Of a DNA stretch of 30,373 bases, positions 16,059 through 22,580 are shown one piece after another. This DNA comes from JAUUSJ01 sp051880475 (GTDB taxonomy: Bacteria; Bacillota; Clostridia; Lachnospirales; Lachnospiraceae): assembly GCA_051880475.1 (NCBI GenBank), contig JBJEOA010000056.1, positions 1 through 30,373 of the forward strand. The letters are read 5' to 3'. Position 1 is the stretch's first letter. Every line of letters starts with the position of its first letter. Under the pieces are notes generated by a model. That model saw only the letters and a list, made by a program, of their open reading frames with translations. It made no database searches and had not been told where the DNA came from. A program made the translations under genes and the position numbers.

Positions 16059-16766
16059 ATGAAAAAGTGGAGAAAAAATTTATGGAAAAGAGATAAGACA
16101 GAGAAAAAAGATTTCACTCAAACGGAATATAAAAAAAGTCATAAGGTTCTTTTTTGTATCATTTTGACTATGACGATTTTTCTTTTGACGGGATGTGAGA
16201 GAGCAGTAAGTATTGAGGAAAAAGAGTATGTTTTAGTGTTAGGAATTGATAAGGATAAATCGGGAAAAAAGGCGTGGGAGGTGTATTATTCTAAGGCCGA
16301 TACGAGTAAGCTTCAAGGAGAGGCTGGGAAGATAGCAGAATCTACGCATGTTTCCTATAAGGTGGATACACTTGCACAGTCGGAGCTAGAAGATAGAAAT
16401 GATGATGCAAAACAGCTTTCTCTTGGACATTTGAAGGCGATTTTTATTGGAGAGAAGTTGGCAAAAGATGAGAGGGAGTGGAAGCGTCTTATAGAAGAGC
16501 TTGAGAAAACGAATGAAATTTCAAAGACAGTTCTTGTATATATCTGTTCTCCAGATGCAAAGAGCTTAATTGAGACGGATAAGGACATATCAGGGACATT
16601 AGGAGAATATATGGAACAACTATCGAATAAACAAGAGAGACAAACAAGAGAAAAGTCAGTCACATTAAATGATGTGATAGTGGAGTTAAATGGCATAGCA
16701 GAGGGAGATTTTATACCAGTTTTAAAGGTGAAAGAAAAAAGACCGAGTCTAGTTAAACAGGAATAA
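16059..16766 (+). CDS. gerC: Spore germination lipoprotein C subunit, N-terminal half only (Ger(x)C family)
   Basis: I start at ATG 16059 (GGA nine bases upstream), giving 235 residues. In-frame starts at 16041, 16020 and TTG 15963 are possible; ATG 16020 directly abuts GGGAGG. A long basic N-region and the signal FCIILTMTIFLLTGC end in a canonical lipobox, with lipidated C46. The N-terminal Ger(x)C domain follows: SIEEKEYVLVLGIDKDKSGK, QLSLGHLKAIFIGEKLAKDE and VLVYICSPDAKSLIE. GerC proteins are usually 360-400 residues with a second, larger GerAC domain (PF05504). Here the frame stops at GDFIPVLKVKEKRPSLVKQE, and a terminator follows 45 bases later. I find no continuation in the other frames. 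It is either a truncated allele or a reduced functional form. Confidence 0.8.
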   Translation: MKKWRKNLWKRDKTEKKDFTQTEYKKSHKVLFCIILTMTIFLLTGCERAVSIEEKEYVLVLGIDKDKSGKKAWEVYYSKADTSKLQGEAGKIAESTHVSYKVDTLAQSELEDRNDDAKQLSLGHLKAIFIGEKLAKDEREWKRLIEELEKTNEISKTVLVYICSPDAKSLIETDKDISGTLGEYMEQLSNKQERQTREKSVTLNDVIVELNGIAEGDFIPVLKVKEKRPSLVKQE

Positions 16767-16811
16767 TCTTATTTTTACTTTAGTTTAGGATTTATCTGTT
16801 AAATATAAATT

Positions 16812-16841
16812 ACCCACCACCTAAAGGCAGTGGGTTTTTTT
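16812..16841. terminator. Terminator between the convergent gerC and cytidylate-kinase-like genes
   Basis: ACCCAC (16812-16817) pairs with GTGGGT (16830-16835), inner CC-TAAA-GG, then TTTTTT on the plus strand. The minus-strand side lacks a comparable U-tract. Confidence 0.75.
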
Positions 16842-16871
16842 GCCGCTTTTATAAAATAGTAAAATAGAAGT

Positions 16872-17504
16872 TTAATTTCTTTCTGTTGAAAAATCTATCC
16901 ACTCGTCTTCTTCTAGTTTTAATTGAACTAAAGTTTTTAAGAGGTCTACACTTCTCTCAACTCCGAGTAAACTACTATCGATTAAAATATGTTTTCCCTC
17001 CTTTTGGTTCCAAGAGCGGTCAGCATAAAGTTGATAATAGCTCTTTCTAATTTTATCCATCTTTTTTGTCAGTTTTTTTGCCTGATTTTCCGGAAGATTT
17101 TCTCGTTCCATGACAGTTTGAACTCTTTTATCAAAAGGTGCATAAATAAATACTTTAATGCAGTCTTTTCGGTCGCTTAAAATATAATCTGCGAGCCTTC
17201 CGACGATAACACAAGACTCTTTACTTGCGATATCTTTGATAATTTTAGCTTGAATGCGGTATAATCTGTCATTTAATGTTCCGTAGCTCATTCCAGTTGG
17301 AGCATAGGCATCTAGAAGGCGGCTTACAACTTTTTCATCTGCCGAATCAAGTAAATCTTCTCGAATTCCAGTCTCATTTGCAGCCATTGTAATTAAATTT
17401 TTATCATAAAAATTAATGCCTAATTCTTTTGCGAGAAGTTTTCCGATTTTCCTTCCTTGGCTTCCAAATTCACGTCCTATTGTTATAATTACTTTTTGTG
17501 CCAT
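16872..17504 (-). CDS. Cytidylate kinase-like family protein (PF13189)
   Basis: 210 residues from ATG 17504. It opens with VIITIGREFGSQGRKIGKLLAKELG, where GREFGSQG replaces the classic P-loop, as is typical of Cytidylate_kin2. YDKNLITMAANETGI, a lid-like YAPFDKRVQTVMER and a C-terminal HILIDSSLLGVE follow. The family is related to CMP/dCMP kinase but the true substrate is untested; the normal cmk gene is expected elsewhere in such genomes. The ribosome binding site next to the ATG is weak, whereas a strong GAAAGGAGGAG lies 53 bases upstream on the minus strand (17568-17558) with a REP-like palindrome between it and the ATG. An extended -10 (TGCTATAAT, -10 at 17583-17578) lies beyond that. 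Confidence 0.85.
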   Translation of the reverse strand: MAQKVIITIGREFGSQGRKIGKLLAKELGINFYDKNLITMAANETGIREDLLDSADEKVVSRLLDAYAPTGMSYGTLNDRLYRIQAKIIKDIASKESCVIVGRLADYILSDRKDCIKVFIYAPFDKRVQTVMERENLPENQAKKLTKKMDKIRKSYYQLYADRSWNQKEGKHILIDSSLLGVERSVDLLKTLVQLKLEEDEWIDFSTERN

Positions 17505-17522
17505 AATCTTACTCTGCTACTT

Positions 17523-17545
17523 AGGACAGGTGTCTGTCCCTTGTC
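17523..17545 (+). repeat. REP-like palindromic repeat, copy 1
   Basis: A 23-base element (AGGACAGG-TGTCTGTCC-CTTGTC) matching copy 2 at 19 of 23 positions in the same orientation. Its core GGACAG-GTGT-CTGTCC is a perfect six-base stem with a tetraloop. It lies 18 bases upstream of the start of the minus-strand gene. Confidence 0.6.
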
Positions 17546-17698
17546 TGATTGTAGTAGCTCCTCCTTTCTGTTCCTTTATTATAGCAAAAAAATATAAAAA
17601 ATGGAAGATGAAAAAGAAAAAATTGTATAAAATATATAAAATTTCAGAAGATCATATTTGGGAAACTGTATTTTCACAAAAATGGAAATAATTTAAAC

Positions 17699-17721
17699 AG
17701 GACGGGGGACTGTCCCCTGTC
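17699..17721 (+). repeat. REP-like palindromic repeat, copy 2
   Basis: A 23-base element (AGGACGGGGG-ACTGTCCCC-TGTC); with the next C it folds into a continuous hairpin, GGACGGGGG against the complementary CCCCTGTCC with one wobble pair. It stands 31 bases before the spoIIR start. GGGACAGTCCCC-type palindromes are scattered in many clostridial genomes, from memory. Confidence 0.6.
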
Positions 17722-17752
17722 CACTCCAAAGAAGAATAAGGTTGGTAAAAAC

Positions 17753-18373
17753 ATGAGAAAGAAGATTTATTTTATATGGACGATGATGATATTAGCTATA
17801 TTAGGAGCAGGAGTATATGGAACAAAAAAGGTTCAAGCGCAGATTGCAGACCGTGTGATTCGATTCCATGTGAGAGCAAATAGTGACGGTTTAAAAGATC
17901 AGGAAATGAAATTAAAGGTGAGAGATAAAGTAATTTGTGAGACAAAAAAATATTTGGAGGGATGTTCTAGTAAAAAAGAGGCAGAGTATATCATTTTAAA
18001 ACATAAAGGAGAGATTGAGAGGACTGCCAAAAAAGTATTAGAGGAAGAAGAAAAAGGAATAGAGGTAAAGGTGAGCTATCAAAAAGAGAAATTTCCTCTT
18101 CGAATTTATGGGGAGTATGCGTTTCCTCCTGGAGTTTATGACGCACTTCGAATTGATATCGGAAAGGCAGATGGAAAAAATTGGTGGTGCATAATGTATC
18201 CGTCTTTATGTTATTTGGATGAGACAGAAGAAATTTTTGATAGCAGAGCGAGAAAATCGCTAGAAAAAGTAGTGGGAGAGAAGGCATACTATGAATTGAG
18301 AATGAGAGATAAAAAGGGAAAGATAAAAATAAAATGGAAAATATATGAAATATTGAGAGAGTATATTGCTTGA
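17753..18373 (+). CDS. spoIIR: Stage II sporulation protein R
   Basis: 206 residues from ATG 17753, with AAGG about eleven bases upstream. A signal peptide or membrane anchor (about 5-25, FIWTMMILAILGAGVYGT) is followed by the family signature VIRFHVRANSDGLKDQEMKL, LRIYGEYAFPPGVYDALRI and GKNWWCIMYPSLCYLD. SpoIIR is made in the forespore under sigma-F, secreted into the intermembrane space, and triggers the membrane protease SpoIIGA to process pro-sigma-E in the mother cell. It therefore controls the stage at which sipL is switched on. I could not find a convincing sigma-F promoter in the 248-base divergent gap. The C-terminal tail is lysine-rich. Confidence 0.93.
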   Translation: MRKKIYFIWTMMILAILGAGVYGTKKVQAQIADRVIRFHVRANSDGLKDQEMKLKVRDKVICETKKYLEGCSSKKEAEYIILKHKGEIERTAKKVLEEEEKGIEVKVSYQKEKFPLRIYGEYAFPPGVYDALRIDIGKADGKNWWCIMYPSLCYLDETEEIFDSRARKSLEKVVGEKAYYELRMRDKKGKIKIKWKIYEILREYIA

Positions 18374-18417
18374 TTTTTTGTAATTATGAGAAAAATTGAT
18401 GCAAAAATTTATAATTT

Positions 18418-18468
18418 AGTGGCAAAAATCCTAAAAAGCTTATCTATAGGAGGAAAGCCACTTTTTTC
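18418..18468 (+). terminator. Two-tier terminator after spoIIR
   Basis: Outer arms AGTGGC (18418-18423) and GCCACT (18457-18462) followed by TTTTTT. Inner arms TCCTA (18429-18433) and TAGGA (18447-18451). The A-rich internal loop is of similar size on both sides. Confidence 0.75.
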
Positions 18469-18497
18469 TTGCTTTTTGAGGGGATATCATATATCAT
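18469..18497 (+). promoter_or_regulatory. Promoter of ddl
   Basis: TTGCTT (18469-18474), 17-base spacer, TATCAT (18492-18497), directly after the spoIIR terminator. It gives a leader of about 95 bases. Confidence 0.5.
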
Positions 18498-18596
18498 AGG
18501 GAATGGAAAGAGTTTCAGTGACTATAAAAAAGATGCTCTTTAGAAGATGGATTAGTGAATATGAATATACGATTTTCATGAAAGGGGAATTTATAA

Positions 18597-19658
18597 ATGG
18601 ATAAGAAAAATGTAGTAGTTGTTTTCGGTGGAAGATCTTCTGAACATGAAGTTTCTTGTATTTCTTGTCAGACAGTTATTGCGAATATTAATAGAGAAAA
18701 TTACGATATTATTTTACTTGGTATTACAAAAGAGGGAGAATGGCTTTTTGTAGATAAGGTTGAGGATATTGCCGACGGAAGTTGGGTAAATTCTAAGACA
18801 AGAGCAATTATTTCTCCAGATACAGTGAAGAAAGAACTTATTATTTTTGGGGAAGATGGTGTTAAGACAAAGAAAATTGATGTTGTATTCCCAGTTCTTC
18901 ACGGACTAAACGGAGAGGACGGAACAATTCAGGGAATTTTTGAGTTAGCTCAGATACCATATGTTGGATGTGGCGTTTTAGCTTCCAGCGTTTCTATGGA
19001 TAAATTATATACTAAAATTGTGGTAGACACATTAGGTGTAACTCAGGCTCAATATGTCGGCGTGGATAGAAGGGAGCTTGTTGATATGGATGCAGTAGTA
19101 AAAAGAGCAGAGGAGAAATTGGACTATCCAATGTTTGTAAAACCTTCTTGTGCAGGTTCCTCTAAGGGTGTTTCTAAGGCTGAAAATAGAGAAGGATTAA
19201 AGGCAGCTTTAGAAGAAGCGGCTCGACATGACAGAAAGATTTTGATTGAGGAGACAATTGTAGGTAGAGAGATTGAGTGTGCAGTTCTTGGAATGACAGA
19301 TGTAAAGGCTTCTGGTCTTGGAGAGATTTTGGCAGCAGCTGATTTTTATGACTATGATGCCAAATATAATAATGCAGAATCTAAGACTGTATTAGACCCA
19401 GACCTTCCAGCACAGGTAGTGGAGGAAGTGAGAAAAGCAGCAGTTGATATTTTCAAAGCTTTAGATGGTTCAGGTCTTTCTAGAGTGGATTTCTTTGTGG
19501 AGAAGGAAACAAATCGAGTTATATTTAATGAGATAAATACGCTTCCTGGTTTTACATCAATTAGTATGTATCCAATGCTTTGGGACAGACAGGGAATTTC
19601 AAAGCCAGAGCTTGTAGAAAAATTATTGCAGTTAGCTATGGAGCGCTATACTATTTAG
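18597..19658 (+). CDS. ddl: D-alanine--D-alanine ligase
   Basis: 353 residues from ATG 18597 (AAAGGGG upstream). It is an ATP-grasp enzyme with the Ddl signatures: VVVFGGRSSEHEVSCIS, FPVLHGLNGEDGTIQGIFE, YVGCGVLASSVSMDK, MFVKPSCAGSSKGVSK, and the C-terminal GLSRVDFFVE and FNEINTLPGFTSISMYP. The omega-loop reads DFYDYDAKYNN, with the tyrosine typical of true D-Ala-D-Ala ligases rather than the histidine of VanA-type D-lactate ligases, so no glycopeptide-resistance role is indicated. The product enters UDP-MurNAc-pentapeptide for cell-wall synthesis. It is followed 68 bases later by a YwiB-like gene and then a shared terminator. Confidence 0.96.
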   Translation: MDKKNVVVVFGGRSSEHEVSCISCQTVIANINRENYDIILLGITKEGEWLFVDKVEDIADGSWVNSKTRAIISPDTVKKELIIFGEDGVKTKKIDVVFPVLHGLNGEDGTIQGIFELAQIPYVGCGVLASSVSMDKLYTKIVVDTLGVTQAQYVGVDRRELVDMDAVVKRAEEKLDYPMFVKPSCAGSSKGVSKAENREGLKAALEEAARHDRKILIEETIVGREIECAVLGMTDVKASGLGEILAAADFYDYDAKYNNAESKTVLDPDLPAQVVEEVRKAAVDIFKALDGSGLSRVDFFVEKETNRVIFNEINTLPGFTSISMYPMLWDRQGISKPELVEKLLQLAMERYTI

Positions 19659-19726
19659 TGAGCATTGCGTAGCTTAGAGAGAGTGGAGCAGGGCAAAGCT
19701 TTGTAGATAGGTTAAGAAAGGGCATT

Positions 19727-20155
19727 ATGATAAAAAATGTTTTAGTATCAGTGTCAGGGATACAGTTTGAGATTGATGAGGAAGAAGTAATAGAAGTCAT
19801 CACGACAGGCAATTATTATTGTAAAAATGGCAAGCATTATATTTTGTATGATGAGAGAGATGAGCAGCAGGGCGTTACGAAAAATCGTATTAAGATTGAT
19901 AAAAACCGAGTTGAGATGAGAAAACAAGGTGCTGTCACGACAAATATGATTTTTGAGGAAGGCAAGGAAAATATTACTTACTATAATACAGGATTTGGGA
20001 CATTATTGGTTCAGGTGAAAACAAGCTCTGTTACAGTTTTAGAGCGAGAAGATTTCATATATGTAAAGATTTTATACTCTATGGATGTAAATTATTCACA
20101 TGTCTCAGAGTGTAAAGTGGAGATAAAAGTGAGAGGAAATGATATCTCAAGGTGA
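19727..20155 (+). CDS. DUF1934 (YwiB-like) beta-barrel protein
   Basis: 142 residues from ATG 19727 (AAGAAAGGGC just upstream). Alternating beta-strand sequence with YYCKNGKHYILYDER, TKNRIKIDKNRVEMRKQGAV, NITYYNTGFGTLLVQVKTSS and a C-terminal EREDFIYVKILYSMD matches DUF1934. Its B. subtilis member, YwiB, has a calycin-like fold and no known function. It has no signal peptide and is probably cytoplasmic. Co-transcription with ddl is likely, from the short gap and the absence of a terminator between them. Confidence 0.8.
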   Translation: MIKNVLVSVSGIQFEIDEEEVIEVITTGNYYCKNGKHYILYDERDEQQGVTKNRIKIDKNRVEMRKQGAVTTNMIFEEGKENITYYNTGFGTLLVQVKTSSVTVLEREDFIYVKILYSMDVNYSHVSECKVEIKVRGNDISR

Positions 20156-20205
20156 GAAGTTTTTAGTAAAATTTCAAGTAAAAATATAGAAGAAAAATTC
20201 TAAAT

Positions 20206-20251
20206 AAAAAAGCCAGACATTCATTGGAAATTCCAAGAAGGTTTGGCTTTT
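20206..20251. terminator. Bidirectional terminator between convergent genes
   Basis: AAAAGCCAGAC (20207-20217) pairs with GTTTGGCTTTT (20241-20251), with an inner TTGGAA-A-TTCCAA stem. T-runs follow on both strands, so it can end both the ddl operon and the minus-strand gene at 20256-20765. Confidence 0.82.
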
Positions 20252-20255
20252 GTTA

Positions 20256-20765
20256 TTATTTCTTTTTATTTGATTTTTTTGCCTCTTCTTTCTTTTTTTC
20301 TTCAGAAAGTTCTTTAGAAAGAGCGTTTGTCTTAGAACGCATCTTGGCAAAGAAGCCTTTTTTCTCAACTGGTGGAAGAGGAGCATTACGGAAATTACGT
20401 ACTCCGATAATATAAAGTCCGCTGACTCTAGCTTTGATTTCAGCCTTAATAGGAACTTGGTCAAAAACTTCCTCGTCACAGATTAGAGTCATTACTTTTG
20501 GTCCTACTTTTGCCTTTACGATAGGTAATTTAGAGCGACGTAAATATTTTGGAGTATTGTCAAGAACGATTTTTGGTAAATTGGCATCCTTAATAGGCAT
20601 CTTCTTTTTATCGATAACTAACATAGTTACGTTCTGGGCATTTGCCTCCATCTGTTCTCTTTGTGTTTCTTGTTTTTTCTGCATTTTATTGCCAAAGAAG
20701 TATAAAACAGCCAAAATAATGATGGCAATTACTAAGACAATTGCAAATACAATCCATGGATTCAT
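20256..20765 (-). CDS. Uncharacterised single-pass membrane protein with basic tail
   Basis: 169 residues from the minus-strand ATG at 20765, with AGGAGG upstream. I do not recognise a named family. One N-terminal membrane helix (about 4-26, WIVFAIVLVIAIIILAVLYFF) is followed by a short Gln/Glu-rich coil and a compact beta-rich cytoplasmic or external domain (about 45-125: VTMLVIDKKKMPIKDANLP, PIVKAKVGPKVMTLICDEEV, PIKAEIKARVSGLYIIGVRN). The tail from 135 is almost only K, E, A and S, ending KKSNKKK. The high lysine content and positive charge near the helix suggest the domain faces the cytoplasm and may touch RNA or phospholipid, but that is a guess. Confidence 0.75.
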   Translation of the reverse strand: MNPWIVFAIVLVIAIIILAVLYFFGNKMQKKQETQREQMEANAQNVTMLVIDKKKMPIKDANLPKIVLDNTPKYLRRSKLPIVKAKVGPKVMTLICDEEVFDQVPIKAEIKARVSGLYIIGVRNFRNAPLPPVEKKGFFAKMRSKTNALSKELSEEKKKEEAKKSNKKK

Positions 20766-20860
20766 TTGTTGGATACCTCCTATGTTTATAAAAATCAGCC
20801 AGAAAACCCCCTACTTTTTAGGCTGTGGGTAGTTCGTTTTTCTAACATTATGCAAATGAA

Positions 20861-20889
20861 ATTTTATCATATTTTGGTGTAATCTGCAA
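20861..20889 (-). promoter_or_regulatory. Promoter of the uncharacterised membrane protein gene
   Basis: Minus strand: TTGCAG (20889-20884), 17-base spacer, TAAAAT (20866-20861). It gives a leader of about 90 bases. Confidence 0.5.
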
Positions 20890-20932
20890 GCATTTTTTCG
20901 TCAAGTTTTATGATGATTTCTTCAAAAATTTC

Positions 20933-20961
20933 TTGCGATTTAGGTAAAAATTCTGTATGAT
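20933..20961 (+). promoter_or_regulatory. Promoter reading into the assembly gap
   Basis: TTGCGA (20933-20938), 17-base spacer, TATGAT (20956-20961). The transcript would start around 20968, two or three bases before the N run, and probably serves the phosphoribosyltransferase-like gene at 21167 or something inside the gap. Confidence 0.6.
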
Positions 20962-20970
20962 AGAGATAGA

Positions 20971-21070
20971 NNNNNNNNNNNNNNNNNNNNNNNNNNNNNN
21001 NNNNNNNNNNNNNNNNNNNNNNNNNNNNNNNNNNNNNNNNNNNNNNNNNNNNNNNNNNNNNNNNNNNNNN
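20971..21070. other. Assembly gap (100 N)
   Basis: Exactly 100 N, the usual placeholder for a gap of unknown length. It falls in the region between a promoter and the next gene, so a leader element, repeat or small gene may be missing. Confidence 0.97.
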
Positions 21071-21120
21071 AGACAGACATCTTAGTTCACTGTATCATTC
21101 ATCAAAGGTTGGGGATTTTT

Positions 21121-21177
21121 ATGGGTAATTTGATGGATGAATACGCAAATACAAGGAGGTATTTTTATGGAGAGTAG
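21121..21177 (+). CDS. Possible 18-residue leader peptide overlapping the next gene
   Basis: ATG 21121, preceded by AAGGTTGGGG, encodes MGNLMDEYANTRRYFYGE and stops at 21177, ten bases inside the next gene in another frame. Translation could couple to that gene. Nothing beyond position and the start context supports it. Confidence 0.25.
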   Translation: MGNLMDEYANTRRYFYGE

Positions 21178-21808
21178 AGCACAAAAAATTCACGCAAAGT
21201 CGAATAAGAACGTAATCATGAGAGTAATTCCAGGACATTTTGCAACGAACCATTCTCATATCAACTATTATATGGATATGACTATTTTGAAATCAAGAAA
21301 GAGTGAAGCTGCCGCTGCCGCATCTGTATTGGCAAAAGACTATTCTAGCACTACATATGTCGATACTATTATCTGTATGGATGGCTGTGAAGTTATTGGC
21401 GCTTACTTGGCAGATGAATTAACTGCATCTGGAATTATGTCCTTAAATATGCATAAAACGATTTATATCGTGACTCCTGAGATTCACTCTGGAGGACAGC
21501 TTATCTTCCGCGATAATATGCAGCCAATGATTTATGGAAAGCATTGCTTGCTCTTGCTTGCTTCTGCAACAACAGGACGTACCATCGAGAGAGCTATTGA
21601 GTGTATTAAATACTATGGCGGTATTGTGGAGGGCGTTTCTGCTATCTTTAGTGCAAATAAAATCGTAGATGGTATGGAAATCAATTCCATTTTTAGCACG
21701 ACAGATTTGCCAGACTATGATACATATGAGGCTTCTGAATGTCCTATCTGTAAGAGAAAACAAAAAATAGACGCTATTGTAAATAGTTACGGATATTCAA
21801 GATTATAA
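21167..21808 (+). CDS. Phosphoribosyltransferase-like protein with altered PRPP loop and C-terminal Cys pair
   Basis: 213 residues from ATG 21167, seven bases after AGGAGG; an in-frame ATG at 21137 precedes that site and is rejected. The fold suggests a type I phosphoribosyltransferase related to orotate enzymes: SHINYYMDMTILKSRKSEAAAAASVLA near the start, VDTIICMDGCEVIGAYLADEL in the middle, and CLLLLASATTGRTIERAIECI (127-147) in the PRPP-loop position. In active enzymes that loop is preceded by two acidic residues (for example VDDVITTG); here the positions read LLASATTG, so the metal-PRPP contact is probably lost or changed. CPIC (192-195) near the end, followed by a basic stretch, could bind metal. 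It is likely a diverged paralogue with a regulatory or unknown role rather than PyrE itself. Confidence 0.65.
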   Translation: MESRAQKIHAKSNKNVIMRVIPGHFATNHSHINYYMDMTILKSRKSEAAAAASVLAKDYSSTTYVDTIICMDGCEVIGAYLADELTASGIMSLNMHKTIYIVTPEIHSGGQLIFRDNMQPMIYGKHCLLLLASATTGRTIERAIECIKYYGGIVEGVSAIFSANKIVDGMEINSIFSTTDLPDYDTYEASECPICKRKQKIDAIVNSYGYSRL

Positions 21809-21811
21809 GAG

Positions 21812-21850
21812 AAAAGAGATTGTCAAGAATGTTTCTTGGCAATCTCTTTT
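21812..21850. terminator. Bidirectional terminator between convergent genes
   Basis: AAAAGAGATTGTCAAGAA (21812-21829) pairs with TTCTTGGCAATCTCTTTT (21833-21850), with one wobble pair, a very short loop and a T-run. It serves the PRT-like gene and the malQ-plsC operon. Confidence 0.88.
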
Positions 21851-21851
21851 T

Positions 21852-22577
21852 TTATTTTACTTGTGCGTCAATCATCTCTTGAATTTGTTTTTGGAGATAA
21901 GCACCTAAGTGACGTTTTTGTTCTTTTTCAAGAGTTGTAGGGTCAACTGGTTTGCCAAAAGTAACAAAAACCTTTGCAGGAGTGACTTTTAGTGCGTGGT
22001 TATTTTCAAAAAGGTTTGCACTGCCACTTATTGCGACAGGGATGATTTTACTTTTGGATTTTTCAGCCATCTTTGTGCTTCCTTCTTTAAACGGAAGCAT
22101 TCCCTCTTCCTTGCTTCGAGTTCCCTCAGGGAAGATAAAGAGAGAATTTCCCTCTTTTAGCAGTTGAACTCCGTCGAGAATAGTTTTTAATCCCTCTTTG
22201 ACATCGGTTCGATTCAAGAAAAGACAATTAATATTTCTCATCCAAAAGTTTAAAAGAGGAATTTTTTCCATCTCTTTTTTTGCAATATATCCGACACCAT
22301 TTTTAATATAAATGCAAGTTACGAGGATGTCAAAATAGCTTTTATGGTTGCCGACAAATAAAACTGCCTCATTGTCTGGTAAGTTTTCTAGTCCCTCCAC
22401 GGTAATATCAGCACCAACAGCGGTAAGGAGAACACGAAAAGTCCAGCGAACGATTGCCTGAGAGATAGAAACTGCTTTTTTTCGGTTTATTTTTCGTAAA
22501 ACGAGCAAAAATAAATCGAGAGGCAGAGTTAATGTAAAAAATAAAAATAAAATAATGATAACTAAAATTGTGCGCAT
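21852..22577 (-). CDS. plsC: 1-acyl-sn-glycerol-3-phosphate acyltransferase
   Basis: 241 residues from the minus-strand ATG at 22577. Membrane-spanning N-terminus (about 1-28), then the acyltransferase motifs: NHKSYFD (H78 and D83 of HX4D), the glycerol-phosphate-binding region INCLFLNRTDVKEG, and FIFPEGTRS (148-156). It adds the second acyl chain to lysophosphatidate, making phosphatidate for membrane lipids. The start lies three bases after the malQ stop, and its ribosome binding site (GAGG) is inside the last malQ codons, so the two are translationally linked. That pairing of lipid synthesis with glucan use is not an obvious pathway link and may only reflect shared transcription. Confidence 0.92.
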   Translation of the reverse strand: MRTILVIIILFLFFTLTLPLDLFLLVLRKINRKKAVSISQAIVRWTFRVLLTAVGADITVEGLENLPDNEAVLFVGNHKSYFDILVTCIYIKNGVGYIAKKEMEKIPLLNFWMRNINCLFLNRTDVKEGLKTILDGVQLLKEGNSLFIFPEGTRSKEEGMLPFKEGSTKMAEKSKSKIIPVAISGSANLFENNHALKVTPAKVFVTFGKPVDPTTLEKEQKRHLGAYLQKQIQEMIDAQVK

Positions 22578-22580
22578 AAT

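Noticed and set aside
16355..16696. Antisense frame of 113 codons under gerC, considered as an explanation for the short gerC
   Set aside because: Serine-rich shadow composition and no ribosome site; it does not encode the missing GerC domain.
16812..16841. ACCCACC...GGTGGGT-like hairpin as the end of an IS200/IS605 element
   Set aside because: A single hairpin with a T-run at the end of an operon is fully explained as a terminator; there is no transposase or tnpB remnant.
18597..19658. Ddl as a glycopeptide-resistance (VanA-type) ligase
   Set aside because: The omega-loop has the tyrosine-type sequence of D-Ala-D-Ala ligases and no van regulatory or vanH/vanX genes are nearby.
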